DNA from: Roseibium aggregatum
Lineage (GTDB): Bacteria; Pseudomonadota; Alphaproteobacteria; Rhizobiales; Stappiaceae
DNA: 64,000 bases
Assembly: GCF_017309185.1 (NCBI RefSeq)
Contig: NZ_JAEKJZ010000001.1
Span: 1,240,001 to 1,304,000, forward strand
Reading direction: 5' to 3'
Part shown: positions 1 to 8,133 of the stretch, piece after piece
Layout of the letters: the number at the start of each line of letters is the position of its first letter
Numbering within the stretch: the first letter of the stretch is position 1
The notes under the pieces: generated by a model
What the model was told of the DNA's origin: nothing
The model's input: the letters and a program-made list of their open reading frames with translations, nothing else
Databases searched by the model: none
Made by a program: the position numbers and the translations under genes

Positions 1-60
1 CGCGCGTCGGGGCGGCGAAACCCCAGGCGGGGAAAACGCCCGGCAGACTAAAAAAACGCC

Positions 61-89
61 TTGATCTTGCGGGCCTTGGCAACTAAACG
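61..89 (+). promoter_or_regulatory. Possible promoter of tRNA-Ser
   Basis: A TTGATC hexamer at 61-66 and TAAACG at 84-89 are separated by 17 bases and end about 10 bases before the first tRNA nucleotide. The spacing is ideal for sigma-70, but the -10 match is weak, so this is a position-based suggestion. Confidence 0.35.
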
Positions 90-98
90 GAACGAACC

Positions 99-188
99 GG
101 AGAGGTGGCCGAGTGGTCGAAGGCGCTCCCCTGCTAAGGGAGTAGGCGGGCAACCGTCTCGAGGGTTCGAATCCCTTCCTCTCCGCCA
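99..188 (+). tRNA. tRNA-Ser(GCU)
   Basis: A 90-base class II tRNA. The acceptor strand GGAGAGG pairs with CCTCTCC near the 3' end. The anticodon stem CTCCC/GGGAG encloses the loop CTGCTAA with anticodon GCT, which reads AGC/AGU serine codons. A long variable arm and the T-loop GGTTCGAATCC are present, and the 3' CCA is encoded. The long variable arm and anticodon together make the serine identity secure. Confidence 0.97.
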
Positions 189-501
189 CTTCCCCTCAAA
201 ATCCAATTGCCTCTTCCGGTCATCTGGCACTGGCTATCTTGGCGTGGAACCGTTCTTCGGCCTTCCAAGACGGTGACGGCCATGTCGGCGGGCTGGTCTC
301 GTTCTCCAAGTCCATGCATCGGACATGAGTGTTGTGAATAAGGACACCGAGAGCCCACGGCCGCGCCTGCTTGCTGCTTTGTTGCAGGCGGGGCGTGATT
401 TTCATTCGTGGTAAACTTGGATTTTGCCAGGGAAACGCGACGTCAATTAAGCTTAGATAATTTTCTTCTATTGTTTGGAAATAACCGGAAATATTTAAAA
501 T
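189..501. other. Intergenic stretch, no gene seen
   Basis: I see no convincing coding region between the tRNA and the PEP-CTERM-like gene. Short open frames here lack ribosome sites and recognisable protein character. The right half, from about 430, becomes clearly A+T-rich and leads into the promoter at 502-531. Confidence 0.6.
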
Positions 502-531
502 TTGACACATCTTGGAAAAGCAAATTATAGG
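502..531 (+). promoter_or_regulatory. Probable sigma-70 promoter of the PEP-CTERM-like gene
   Basis: A perfect TTGACA -35 box at 502-507 is followed after 18 bases by TATAGG at 526-531. It lies in an A+T-rich stretch about 38 bases before the ATG at 569. Confidence 0.55.
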
Positions 532-568
532 AAATTAATACGTTAATTCTTCTAGGAATGCGATAAAC

Positions 569-1297
569 ATGGCGCTTTTTAGATATAAACTACTTTCGGT
601 TGCTCTTCTGTCGGGGTTGCAGCTCACAACAAACGCATCCGCGATGACGGCCAGCTACACCAACAGCTACACCAATGTGGGCTCTACTGCGTCCTACGCG
701 TCCAGTTTTTCCGACAGTTTCGATTTCAGCAATCTGGTCGCCAGCGCCGCCGCGGACGGGAACAGTCTGACCATCCTTTCCGCCAGCCTGAGCATTTCAG
801 GCTATTCGGTTGAGGATGCCTCCACTTCCAGCTCCAGTTATTCCACCTGCAGCGGCACATTCTCCTATGGGGTCTGTTGGGGAGACACTGGTAGAGTCAC
901 CAAAAACTATATCGGCGACAGAACGAGCGACAGAGCCATTTTCTCCGGCGATGGCTGGTCGGTCAGCACGAATACGACATACACTCCGTCAACCCAATCG
1001 ACGACAACGAGCGGGAATGATACGACAATCAACTACTACTATAATTATTTCGGAGACGTGAGTGCCAGCGGAATCGCTTCGGATACGGTGCTTGCGAATT
1101 TGAGCGACGGCGTTCTTGACTATGTCGTCTACTTGTATGGCGATTCCTTCTCGACGCTGTCGATCACGCTCGATCTTGAATACGAAACCGCGCCGATGGC
1201 GGTTCCCGTGCCGGAAAGCCTGCCTCTCGCTCTGACCGGACTAGCTGTTCTGGGGCTCGGCATGCGCCGCCGCCGGTCCAGGCACACGTCTGCCTGA
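569..1297 (+). CDS. Exported PEP-CTERM/VPEP-type sorted protein, function unknown
   Basis: The 242-residue product starts with a signal peptide (MALFRYKLLSVALLSGLQL, cleavage near TTNASA). The mature part is very rich in Ser, Thr, Tyr and Asn and has low complexity, as in surface or extracellular-matrix proteins. The C-terminus has the tripartite sorting signal of the PEP-CTERM/VPxxxP class: VPVPESLPLALTG near residue 211, a short hydrophobic helix, then the basic tail MRRRRSR. In that family an exosortase recognises the signal; no exosortase gene lies in this window. The ATG follows a good upstream promoter, though the ribosome site (AGGA about 12 bases upstream) is poor. The sorting signal is well supported; the biological role is unknown. 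Confidence 0.8.
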   Translation: MALFRYKLLSVALLSGLQLTTNASAMTASYTNSYTNVGSTASYASSFSDSFDFSNLVASAAADGNSLTILSASLSISGYSVEDASTSSSSYSTCSGTFSYGVCWGDTGRVTKNYIGDRTSDRAIFSGDGWSVSTNTTYTPSTQSTTTSGNDTTINYYYNYFGDVSASGIASDTVLANLSDGVLDYVVYLYGDSFSTLSITLDLEYETAPMAVPVPESLPLALTGLAVLGLGMRRRRSRHTSA

Positions 1298-1688
1298 ACC
1301 GAAAAACCCGAGAAAATCAAAGGAAACAGGCCTTCTCATGTTCTGTAAAGGGCCTGCTGCACCTCATGAACAAAGCCTTGGAAAAGGCCTGATCTGAAGC
1401 GTGCCTGTTTCCGGCAAGGTGCCGAGCCAGTGTCGCGGGCCCGGCGCAAGTCCCCGAAAGTCTCGCGGCGAAGCGGTCTTCCTATCCGTCGAGGGCAGGA
1501 GTGGCGGCGCCCGGTAGCAGCGAAAAACAGCTTGATTGACCTCCATCAAAGGGGGCTGTTCCCGCCTCATGTACCATCAGCGCGACTGGGGGAGGACAGG
1601 ATCGCGTTCGCGACAATTTAGGCAGCTCTAGCGGACGCGTCCCGCCGTTGGCGGGAGAATGGATCCTGGGTTGAGACGGGAGCCAAGC
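1298..1688. other. Intergenic stretch upstream of the giant surface protein
   Basis: There is no gene I can support here. It holds a 10-base inverted repeat, GGAAACAGGC at 1322-1331 and GCCTGTTTCC at 1403-1412, far apart and of unknown meaning. A GGGAG ribosome site lies just before the ATG at 1689. Confidence 0.5.
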
Positions 1689-4600
1689 ATGTCTTTTCGC
1701 GCGCTGTTTCCAGCTGTTAAGATCCACCATTTCCGGAGGACGTTCCTGATCGCCGCGGTCTTGGTGTCCGGTGTCGGAGTGCTTGCGGGCTGGCCGGCAC
1801 GCGCGCAGGAGGCTTTGCAGCCCGGCGAGGCGGTGGTCACCGGCTTTTCGGGCACAGTCGAGCGGGACGGCGGCACGGTCATCGATCCCGATGGCGCGGT
1901 CGCGCGGACACTCGATCTGCGCCAGCCGGGCGGTCAGCCTCAGGGCGAGCACTGGTTCAACGAAATTCAGCGAACCCTCGCCACGGCGCGGCAAACCGGA
2001 CAGGTGTTCGGCGTCGCGCTCGACGATGCGACGCCACCCAACATCTATCTGACGGCGAGCTCCGCTTTCGGCCTGCACAGGAATGCCGACAATAGCGGCT
2101 GGATGGACGGCATGTGGGGCGAGAGCGGTGGCCCGGGCACGGTATGGAAACTCAACGGTGCCAACGGGTATCAGCCGGAAATCTTCGCGACGGTGACCCT
2201 GGACGGGCGGCAGAACAGCGGTGCGGCTCTCGGCAACATCGCCTTCGACCGCTGGAACCGGCAGCTTTATGTCTCCGATCTCGAAACGGGCATGATTCAC
2301 GGCTTCGCCGTGGAGGACGGCGCGGAACGCGGCGTTTTCGATCACGGGGTCGACGGCCGGACCAGTTTCCTGGAAACCTCCGACGGACAGTTTCACTCCT
2401 TGCCGGCGGTGCCTTTCGATCCCGCTCGGACCGCACAGGTCGACGATTGCGGAAGCGGCGACTTCGCCCGGACGCCGTCCTGCTGGAATTTCGCGGACTT
2501 CCGCCGCCGTGTCTGGGGCCTTGGCGTGCGCCGCGATGCGGCAACGCAGGAGGTCCGTCTTTACTACGCGGTCTGGAGCAGCCAGGGCTTCGGCAATCCG
2601 GACTTCGGCGGAGCCCCGGTCGAGGCGAGGAAAAACGCGCTCTGGTCGGTCGGTCTCGACGGCGAGGGTGCGTTCGATCCGATGACGGTCCGTAGGGAGT
2701 TTATCCTGCCGGACTTCTTCCGCTCCCCGGAAGCGATCGCCCGGTCCGGCTTCAGTCATCCGGTTTCCGATATCGCCTTTCCGGCAGCGAGCGTGCAGGA
2801 CGTGATGTTGCTGGCGGAGCGCGGCGGTGTCCGTAATCTGGGCCTTGCCGCCGCGGACGCCTTCGCTTCTCCCTACGAATCCCGGGTTTTGCGCTACGAA
2901 CTGAGTCCGGACGATTTCTGGCGCCCGGCCGGACGCTACGATGTCGGCTACTACGACCGTGCCGAGGCCGGACCGCCTTATCTGAGAGCCGGGTCGGCAG
3001 GCGGTGTCTCCTTCGGGCCGGGATACCAGGTCAATGGTGAAGTCGATCTTCGGCAACCGGACGGTTTCGTCTGGATGACCGGCGACGGATTGTGTTCCGA
3101 ACGCGGCCGGTGCTTCGATTCAAGTTCCGGCGAGCACAACGATGGGTCCCAGGTGCATGGACTGCAGGGACGCGGGGGGCTGCCTTACGAGGCCTTCGAG
3201 CCGGTCACCGCGTTTCAGACCTATCCGTCCCCGGGTCCGGCCTCGCCGACATCCGGCCCCGACAGGTCCTTTATGGTGGATGTCGACCAGAACACTGACC
3301 CTTCCGGAAACTATATCGAGGAAGACCGGTTCAGGAACGATGCCTCCCGTGTGGGCGATGTCGTGGCGTTTCAGGAGTTTCCCGCGGATGGAGCGCTGCC
3401 GAATACCGGTGCGGCGGATTTCGCCGGTGGCGGAGGGCTCGCCCCGGGCGCGGGAGGAAGCGGAGTGCCCTGGCCGCAAGGCCTGCCGCCGCAGGGCTGG
3501 TATCCCGCGCCGCCGCCACCCCCGGGCGGGCCGGGCGGTGGCTGGTTCCCGCCACCTCCGCTGCCACTCGACACGGATCTCGCCATCCGCAAGGAAGGCC
3601 CGGCGAACTGTCAGGAGGGCGTGAACTGCACCTATGTGATCACCATCAGGAATGTCGGCCTGGCGCCCTATACCGGTCCGCTTGCCATTTCCGATGCCAT
3701 GCCCGCGGGCGCGACCCTGGCCTCGACGTCGCCCGGCTGGAACTGCGCTCCCGCCGGGGCGGAGTTCAGATGCGTCACCAATGCACCGGCGCTTCTGGCG
3801 CCCGGCGCGACGGCGGCGATCGAGGTCGTTCTGCTTCTGCCGCCGGATATTCCCGGGCCGAGCGTTCAAAACTGCGCCGAGATCGACTGGTTCGAAATGG
3901 GAACCGACGACGGTCCGGACAGCAATGACGACGATTGCGTATCGACGCCTATCGTCGACGGCTTCAATCTGGAGCTTGAAAAGACCGGTCCCGCCGTCTG
4001 TGCCGAAAACGCGCTTTGCAGCTATTCCATAGGTATCACCAACCACGGCCCGGGCGAATTCAGCGGTATTGTCGCCTTTCGTGACCGTATGCCCGCGGGC
4101 GCAAGCCTGATCGGCGGGACCATCGGGTGGAGCTGCCTTCAGATCGGCAGCGACGTGGAGTGCAGGACAACCGACGCCATAACCCTGCCGCCCCTGGGCG
4201 CCTACGGGACCGCGCTCGCCCTGCAGCTTCCCGACGGTATCGCCCCCGGGATCGTGGACAATTGCGCCGAGATCAACTGGGGCGCGATGGGCGCGGATGA
4301 CGGCACGCCCGATCCGCATGCCGACATGGACTGCCACACCGTCAACGTGGCGAATGGCGCGGGTTTTCACGACCTGTTGGTTCGCAAGGCCGGACCGGCG
4401 CATTGCGACAGCGGAGGCACATGCGATTACACGATCACGGTGACCAATTTCGGTCCGGGCGATTATACAGGCACCATCGTTATTCAGGACACGCCGCCGG
4501 CGGGCTACACCTATGTGAGCGGCAGCGCCGGGTGGACCTGCGTGCCCGGTCCGTTGATCGGCTGCACCCTGGACGGCGGCATTCATACGCTTCATCCGGG

Positions 4601-7121
4601 AGACAGCCATAGTCTGACGCTGACGCTCTCGCTGCCGGCACCGGCAGCCGCGGACCTGAATTGCGTCAACATCGCCTGGGGATGGGGAGGCATGCCACCC
4701 GACGACAGTCCGGCTCCCGGGGGAACGGATCTGTCGGATAACGCCTGCTTCCTCGCCAATGTCGACGACGGCTTCGACCTGGCGCTCGACAAGACAGGGC
4801 CGGCTGAATGTTACGAAGGCGCGGTGTGCGAATACACCGTCAGTCTCACCAATACCGGTCCAAGCGCGTTCTCAGGTTTCGTGGCCTTCAACGACGTGCT
4901 TCCGGCCGGAGCAACGCTGGAAAGCGTGGACGGCGCCTGGGCGTGTCAGGAGGACATCCCGGGGACGGTGGCCTGCAATCTGGCGGCCTTCTGGTTCCCG
5001 GCCGGTTTCACGCAGGACATCGTCCTGAGGGTCCGCCTGCCGGATCCGGTGATCGGCACGACGGTGGAAAACTGCGCGGTCATGAACTGGGGCGCGGTTC
5101 CAGCCCCCATGTTCCCGCCCACCTTCACCGGCGACGACGACCCGACGACCGACGGTCCCGTCTGCGTGACGACACCGGTCCTGGCCGCCGACCTGGCGCC
5201 TTGGGGCGCGACCACCTGCCAACTCGGCAGCGACTGCCCGATCGAGGTCCGCATCGAGAACAGGGGCGGGCGTCTTTTCAAAGGGGCAGCCGGCCTTGTC
5301 GGCACGCTTGATCCGGCGGTTACAATCGCCAGCATCGACAGCCGGACAAAGGGCCTGACGTGCAGCGTTACCGGAACCGGTACTTACGCGTGCCAGAGTG
5401 ATGACCTGACCTTGAAACCCGATGCGGTCGCCGAGATCGCAATGGTGCTCGAGATCCCGAAGGATTTCCCGCACAAGCGGATCGTCCACCGGAAGGAAAT
5501 GAGCTGGCCGGATCTGGCGGTGAAGGACGAGAAGCCGGAAAACGACCGTCACACCAGCACGATCATGATCCTCCAGCCGGAAGAACCGCAGCAGCAAGGC
5601 GAACCGGAGCCGCCGGTCCAGGAGCCGGCTGACGAACTCCCGCAAGCGGTGGTGCCCGTGGTTCCGGCTCCTTCCACGGTACAGGCCGCGGATCTTTCCA
5701 TCGCCAAATCAGCCGGTCAGAACCTGTGCCGGGCAGGGGAGACCTGCCGCTTCCAGGTAAATGTTACTAACACCGGACCGGTTGCCTATACCGGCCGCCT
5801 GCGGGTGAGCGATCAGACAGCGCCTCCGTCGCGGCTGGGATCGTCCGGACCGGGTCCCTGGCGCTGTGGCGCCGGAGGCGGGGGGACTGTCTGCACCCAT
5901 CCGGTGACGACGCTTGCGCCGGGCGAAACCCGGATCCTGACGTTGAACATGCGTCCCGGCCGGAGCGGCGCGGGGAGCCTGCGCAACTGTGCCGGACTGG
6001 ACTGGAGCGAAGCGGATCGGGTGCGCGCGGTTCAGGGCGCGTTGAACGATCTTGGCTTTCCCGCCGGACCGGCGGACGGCGCCGCCGGCCCGAACACGCG
6101 ACGGGCGGTCCGCGCCTATCAGGAAAGCCTGGGCCTGCCGGCGACCGGACGGATAGACGGGGCCTTGCTGGATCGCTTGTTCGTTTCCTGGGGCAACGGG
6201 GACGCCAACGCGGCCAACGATAATGCCTGTGTGACCGTCGCGCTCGACCAGCCGGTCGAGATCCCTCCGGCGATCGTCCCTCCGCCGGTCGTCGTTCCTC
6301 CCATCGTGCCGCCACCGGCGGTTCAGCCTTTGACCTGCCCACCGGGCTATATCGCCTACTGGAACAGGAACCGTATTCCGAAAAATTCCGAGGTGATCCG
6401 GCGGGTGCGGGGCAACCAGGTACTGTTTTGCGCAAGGCCACAGGCGCAGGCGACAAGGTGCCCGAACGGCTGGCGGCAAGTCAGCAGGAGCCGGGCCCAG
6501 ACCTTGAGGAACCAGGGCTGGGAGATCCGGCGGGTCGGTAACCTGACGTGCGCCCGTCAGCTACAGCAGCCGCCGCAGGCGGAGCAGTGTCCGCGCGGCT
6601 GGCAGCAGGTGAGCCGGAGCCGGGCCCAGACCCTGAGAAACCAGGGCTGGCAGATCCGTCGGGTCGGCAATCTGACCTGCGCCCGCAAGCCGCAACAGCA
6701 GCCGCCGCAGGCGGAACAGTGCCCGCGGGGCTGGGAGCAGGTGAACCGGAACCGGGCCGAGAGCCTGAGGAATCAGGGCTGGCAGATCCGTCGGGTCGGC
6801 AACCTGACCTGCGCCCGCAAGCCGCAACAGCAGCCGCCACAGGCGGAACAGTGCCCGCGCGGCTGGGAGCAGGTGAGCCGGAACCGGGCTCAGAGCCTGA
6901 GGAACCAGGGCTGGCAGATCCGCCAGGTCGGCAAATTAACCTGCGGCCGCCGGCCTCAACAGCAACAGAAACCGAAGCAACAGACGCAGCAATGTCCGCG
7001 CGGCTGGCAGCAGGTGGACCGGAGCCGCGTTCAGGCCTTGAGATTGCAGGGCTGGGAGATCCGTCGAACCGGCAACCTGAATTGTGCCCGTCGTCCGCGA
7101 GGGGAGCAGAAACTGCAATAG
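1689..7121 (+). CDS. Giant secreted DUF11-repeat protein with nested peptidoglycan-binding domain
   Basis: The product has about 1810 residues. I chose the ATG at 1689 (MSFRALFPAV) because GGGAG sits 8 bases upstream and a signal peptide follows at once (FLIAAVLVSGVGVLAG, cleavage after ARAQ). Residues about 40-560 have a beta-propeller-like character (fragments such as NIAFDRWNRQLYVSDLETG); a Gly/Pro-rich linker follows. From about 630 to 1520 there are six repeats of roughly 130 residues, opening with a Lx(I/L)xKxGPxxCxxGxxCxY-like signature and closing with NCAExxW...DxxC, matching DUF11-like conserved-repeat domains. A peptidoglycan-binding-1 domain (VQGALNDLGFPAGPADGAAG) sits inside the sixth repeat at about 1440-1497. 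Residues 1591-1801 are five CPxGW repeats. It is probably a surface or periplasmic adhesin-like protein anchored on peptidoglycan. It appears monocistronic. Confidence 0.85.
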   Translation: MSFRALFPAVKIHHFRRTFLIAAVLVSGVGVLAGWPARAQEALQPGEAVVTGFSGTVERDGGTVIDPDGAVARTLDLRQPGGQPQGEHWFNEIQRTLATARQTGQVFGVALDDATPPNIYLTASSAFGLHRNADNSGWMDGMWGESGGPGTVWKLNGANGYQPEIFATVTLDGRQNSGAALGNIAFDRWNRQLYVSDLETGMIHGFAVEDGAERGVFDHGVDGRTSFLETSDGQFHSLPAVPFDPARTAQVDDCGSGDFARTPSCWNFADFRRRVWGLGVRRDAATQEVRLYYAVWSSQGFGNPDFGGAPVEARKNALWSVGLDGEGAFDPMTVRREFILPDFFRSPEAIARSGFSHPVSDIAFPAASVQDVMLLAERGGVRNLGLAAADAFASPYESRVLRYELSPDDFWRPAGRYDVGYYDRAEAGPPYLRAGSAGGVSFGPGYQVNGEVDLRQPDGFVWMTGDGLCSERGRCFDSSSGEHNDGSQVHGLQGRGGLPYEAFEPVTAFQTYPSPGPASPTSGPDRSFMVDVDQNTDPSGNYIEEDRFRNDASRVGDVVAFQEFPADGALPNTGAADFAGGGGLAPGAGGSGVPWPQGLPPQGWYPAPPPPPGGPGGGWFPPPPLPLDTDLAIRKEGPANCQEGVNCTYVITIRNVGLAPYTGPLAISDAMPAGATLASTSPGWNCAPAGAEFRCVTNAPALLAPGATAAIEVVLLLPPDIPGPSVQNCAEIDWFEMGTDDGPDSNDDDCVSTPIVDGFNLELEKTGPAVCAENALCSYSIGITNHGPGEFSGIVAFRDRMPAGASLIGGTIGWSCLQIGSDVECRTTDAITLPPLGAYGTALALQLPDGIAPGIVDNCAEINWGAMGADDGTPDPHADMDCHTVNVANGAGFHDLLVRKAGPAHCDSGGTCDYTITVTNFGPGDYTGTIVIQDTPPAGYTYVSGSAGWTCVPGPLIGCTLDGGIHTLHPGDSHSLTLTLSLPAPAAADLNCVNIAWGWGGMPPDDSPAPGGTDLSDNACFLANVDDGFDLALDKTGPAECYEGAVCEYTVSLTNTGPSAFSGFVAFNDVLPAGATLESVDGAWACQEDIPGTVACNLAAFWFPAGFTQDIVLRVRLPDPVIGTTVENCAVMNWGAVPAPMFPPTFTGDDDPTTDGPVCVTTPVLAADLAPWGATTCQLGSDCPIEVRIENRGGRLFKGAAGLVGTLDPAVTIASIDSRTKGLTCSVTGTGTYACQSDDLTLKPDAVAEIAMVLEIPKDFPHKRIVHRKEMSWPDLAVKDEKPENDRHTSTIMILQPEEPQQQGEPEPPVQEPADELPQAVVPVVPAPSTVQAADLSIAKSAGQNLCRAGETCRFQVNVTNTGPVAYTGRLRVSDQTAPPSRLGSSGPGPWRCGAGGGGTVCTHPVTTLAPGETRILTLNMRPGRSGAGSLRNCAGLDWSEADRVRAVQGALNDLGFPAGPADGAAGPNTRRAVRAYQESLGLPATGRIDGALLDRLFVSWGNGDANAANDNACVTVALDQPVEIPPAIVPPPVVVPPIVPPPAVQPLTCPPGYIAYWNRNRIPKNSEVIRRVRGNQVLFCARPQAQATRCPNGWRQVSRSRAQTLRNQGWEIRRVGNLTCARQLQQPPQAEQCPRGWQQVSRSRAQTLRNQGWQIRRVGNLTCARKPQQQPPQAEQCPRGWEQVNRNRAESLRNQGWQIRRVGNLTCARKPQQQPPQAEQCPRGWEQVSRNRAQSLRNQGWQIRQVGKLTCGRRPQQQQKPKQQTQQCPRGWQQVDRSRVQALRLQGWEIRRTGNLNCARRPRGEQKLQ
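6459..7088 (+). repeat. In-frame tandem repeat array (CPxGW repeats)
   Basis: Five units start at 6459, 6588, 6720, 6852 and 6993, with periods of 129, 132, 132 and 141 bases. Each encodes a CPxGWxQVxRxRAxxLRxQG core, a WxIRRVGNLTC end and a Gln/Pro-rich linker. A more degenerate copy (CPPGYIAYWNRNRIP) precedes them. Units 2-4 are nearly identical at DNA level, so recent duplication or gene conversion is likely. Confidence 0.9.
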
Positions 7122-7656
7122 AACCCGGTTGCTGGTTCCGGCGGGCGGGCATGGACCGTTCGCCGGAATCTCCGAGGGAAACCGCTTCAGACCCTGGAGC
7201 GCAGGCGTTGCCGCCCCGCCCTCGACACAGTCATTGCCACGACATGACCCCGGCAATGCCACTCCCGGCTTAAACGAAAAGCAAGGTGCGTGTTTTTCCC
7301 GTCGGCGATACGGAGTTGAGGAGGATTGCGATGTGTTGCAAAGGCCTCCAACGGCCCTGCGATCAAGATGGACACCCTAATCATCAAGGGTCCGTCCCCC
7401 TCGATCGGGAAGGAACCTTGATCAGTCACGGCATTCGAGGTCTCTCCGGAACGAGGCAGAAGAAAACTGGTTTGATGCTCTGGTTGTTGCATGGGTAAAA
7501 GTATCAAGGATAAATGTTTTTATATTTATTTTGGGGTTTATTTTTGGAGATTAATAGGTTGTTTTTTATCGCTCTGTATTTATTAAGTTGTCATCGTTTC
7601 ATGAATTGCCTTTTACTGGAAACGAGAAATCGCAGGAGTGGCCTGATCAGGCCAAG
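7122..7656. other. Intergenic stretch upstream of the receiver gene
   Basis: No convincing gene is seen. It contains the interrupted dyad at 7383-7422 and then a strongly A+T-rich tract (about 7500-7590) that probably carries the receiver promoter. A weak candidate is TTGCAT at 7487 with TAAATG at 7511 and 18-base spacing. The reading frame of the receiver stays open back to a TTG at 7588, but that leader has no family resemblance. Confidence 0.45.
7383..7422 (+). terminator. Interrupted inverted repeat, possible terminator of the giant gene
   Basis: Arms ATCAAGGGTCC and GGAACCTTGAT pair with one mismatch around an inner TCCC/GGGA stem. No T-tract follows, so a terminator role is uncertain and an operator is an alternative. 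Confidence 0.3.
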
Positions 7657-8037
7657 ATGAGGCAGATGCTCAAAGCTCTCTATGTCGACGACGACGAGGA
7701 TATCGGAACAATCGTCGAATTGTGCCTCGAGCTTGACGGTACCTTCGAGACCAGAACCGTGACTTCGGGGCGGGAAGCGCTTGCGGAAGCCGAAACCTGG
7801 AATCCGGACGTGATCCTGCTTGACTACATGATGCCGGAAATGGACGGGCCGACGACCTTCGGCCATTTGAAGGAAAGCGGGACGACACAAGCTATTCCGG
7901 TGATCTTCGTGACCGCCAAGTCGATGGACGAGGACATCGCGATGATCAGGGATCTCGGAGCCAGCGGCATGATTTCGAAACCGTTCGAGCCGACGACCTT
8001 CGCGGCAGAGGTCAAGTCCTTGCTGGGCCAGTCCTGA
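7657..8037 (+). CDS. Single-domain response regulator (CheY-like receiver)
   Basis: From the ATG at 7657 the product is 126 residues, the size of a bare receiver domain. The acidic pocket (YVDDDED), the phosphoacceptor Asp in VILLDYMMPEMDG, the Thr in VIFVTAKS and the Lys in GMISKPFEP are all present, so it should be phosphorylatable. No output domain follows. It converges on the hybrid kinase gene that ends at 8134 and probably serves as an intermediate or output receiver in the same relay. The exact start is uncertain: an in-frame ATG lies 9 bases further on, and the frame is open upstream to a TTG. Confidence 0.85.
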   Translation: MRQMLKALYVDDDEDIGTIVELCLELDGTFETRTVTSGREALAEAETWNPDVILLDYMMPEMDGPTTFGHLKESGTTQAIPVIFVTAKSMDEDIAMIRDLGASGMISKPFEPTTFAAEVKSLLGQS

Positions 8038-8133
8038 CTTTTGCCGACCGCAACTCACGGGACGCCATCGAGAGGGGCATGAGTTGCGGTTGGGATGGTT
8101 GCCGGGGCTGCCGCCGAAAAAAACGCGTTCGGC

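Noticed and set aside
1482-4610. Long minus-strand open frames (524 and 496 codons) opposite the giant surface gene
   Set aside because: They are Arg/Ala/Gly/Pro-rich with no family features and lie opposite a gene with a signal peptide and clear repeats; such frames are common in G+C-rich DNA.
6459-7088. Regular repeats that might suggest a CRISPR array
   Set aside because: Units are 129-141 bases, in frame, without unique spacers, and encode the CPxGW repeats.
7187-7507. 106-codon minus-strand frame in the gap after the giant gene
   Set aside because: It lacks a ribosome site, has no recognisable features and overlaps dyad and A+T-rich promoter DNA.
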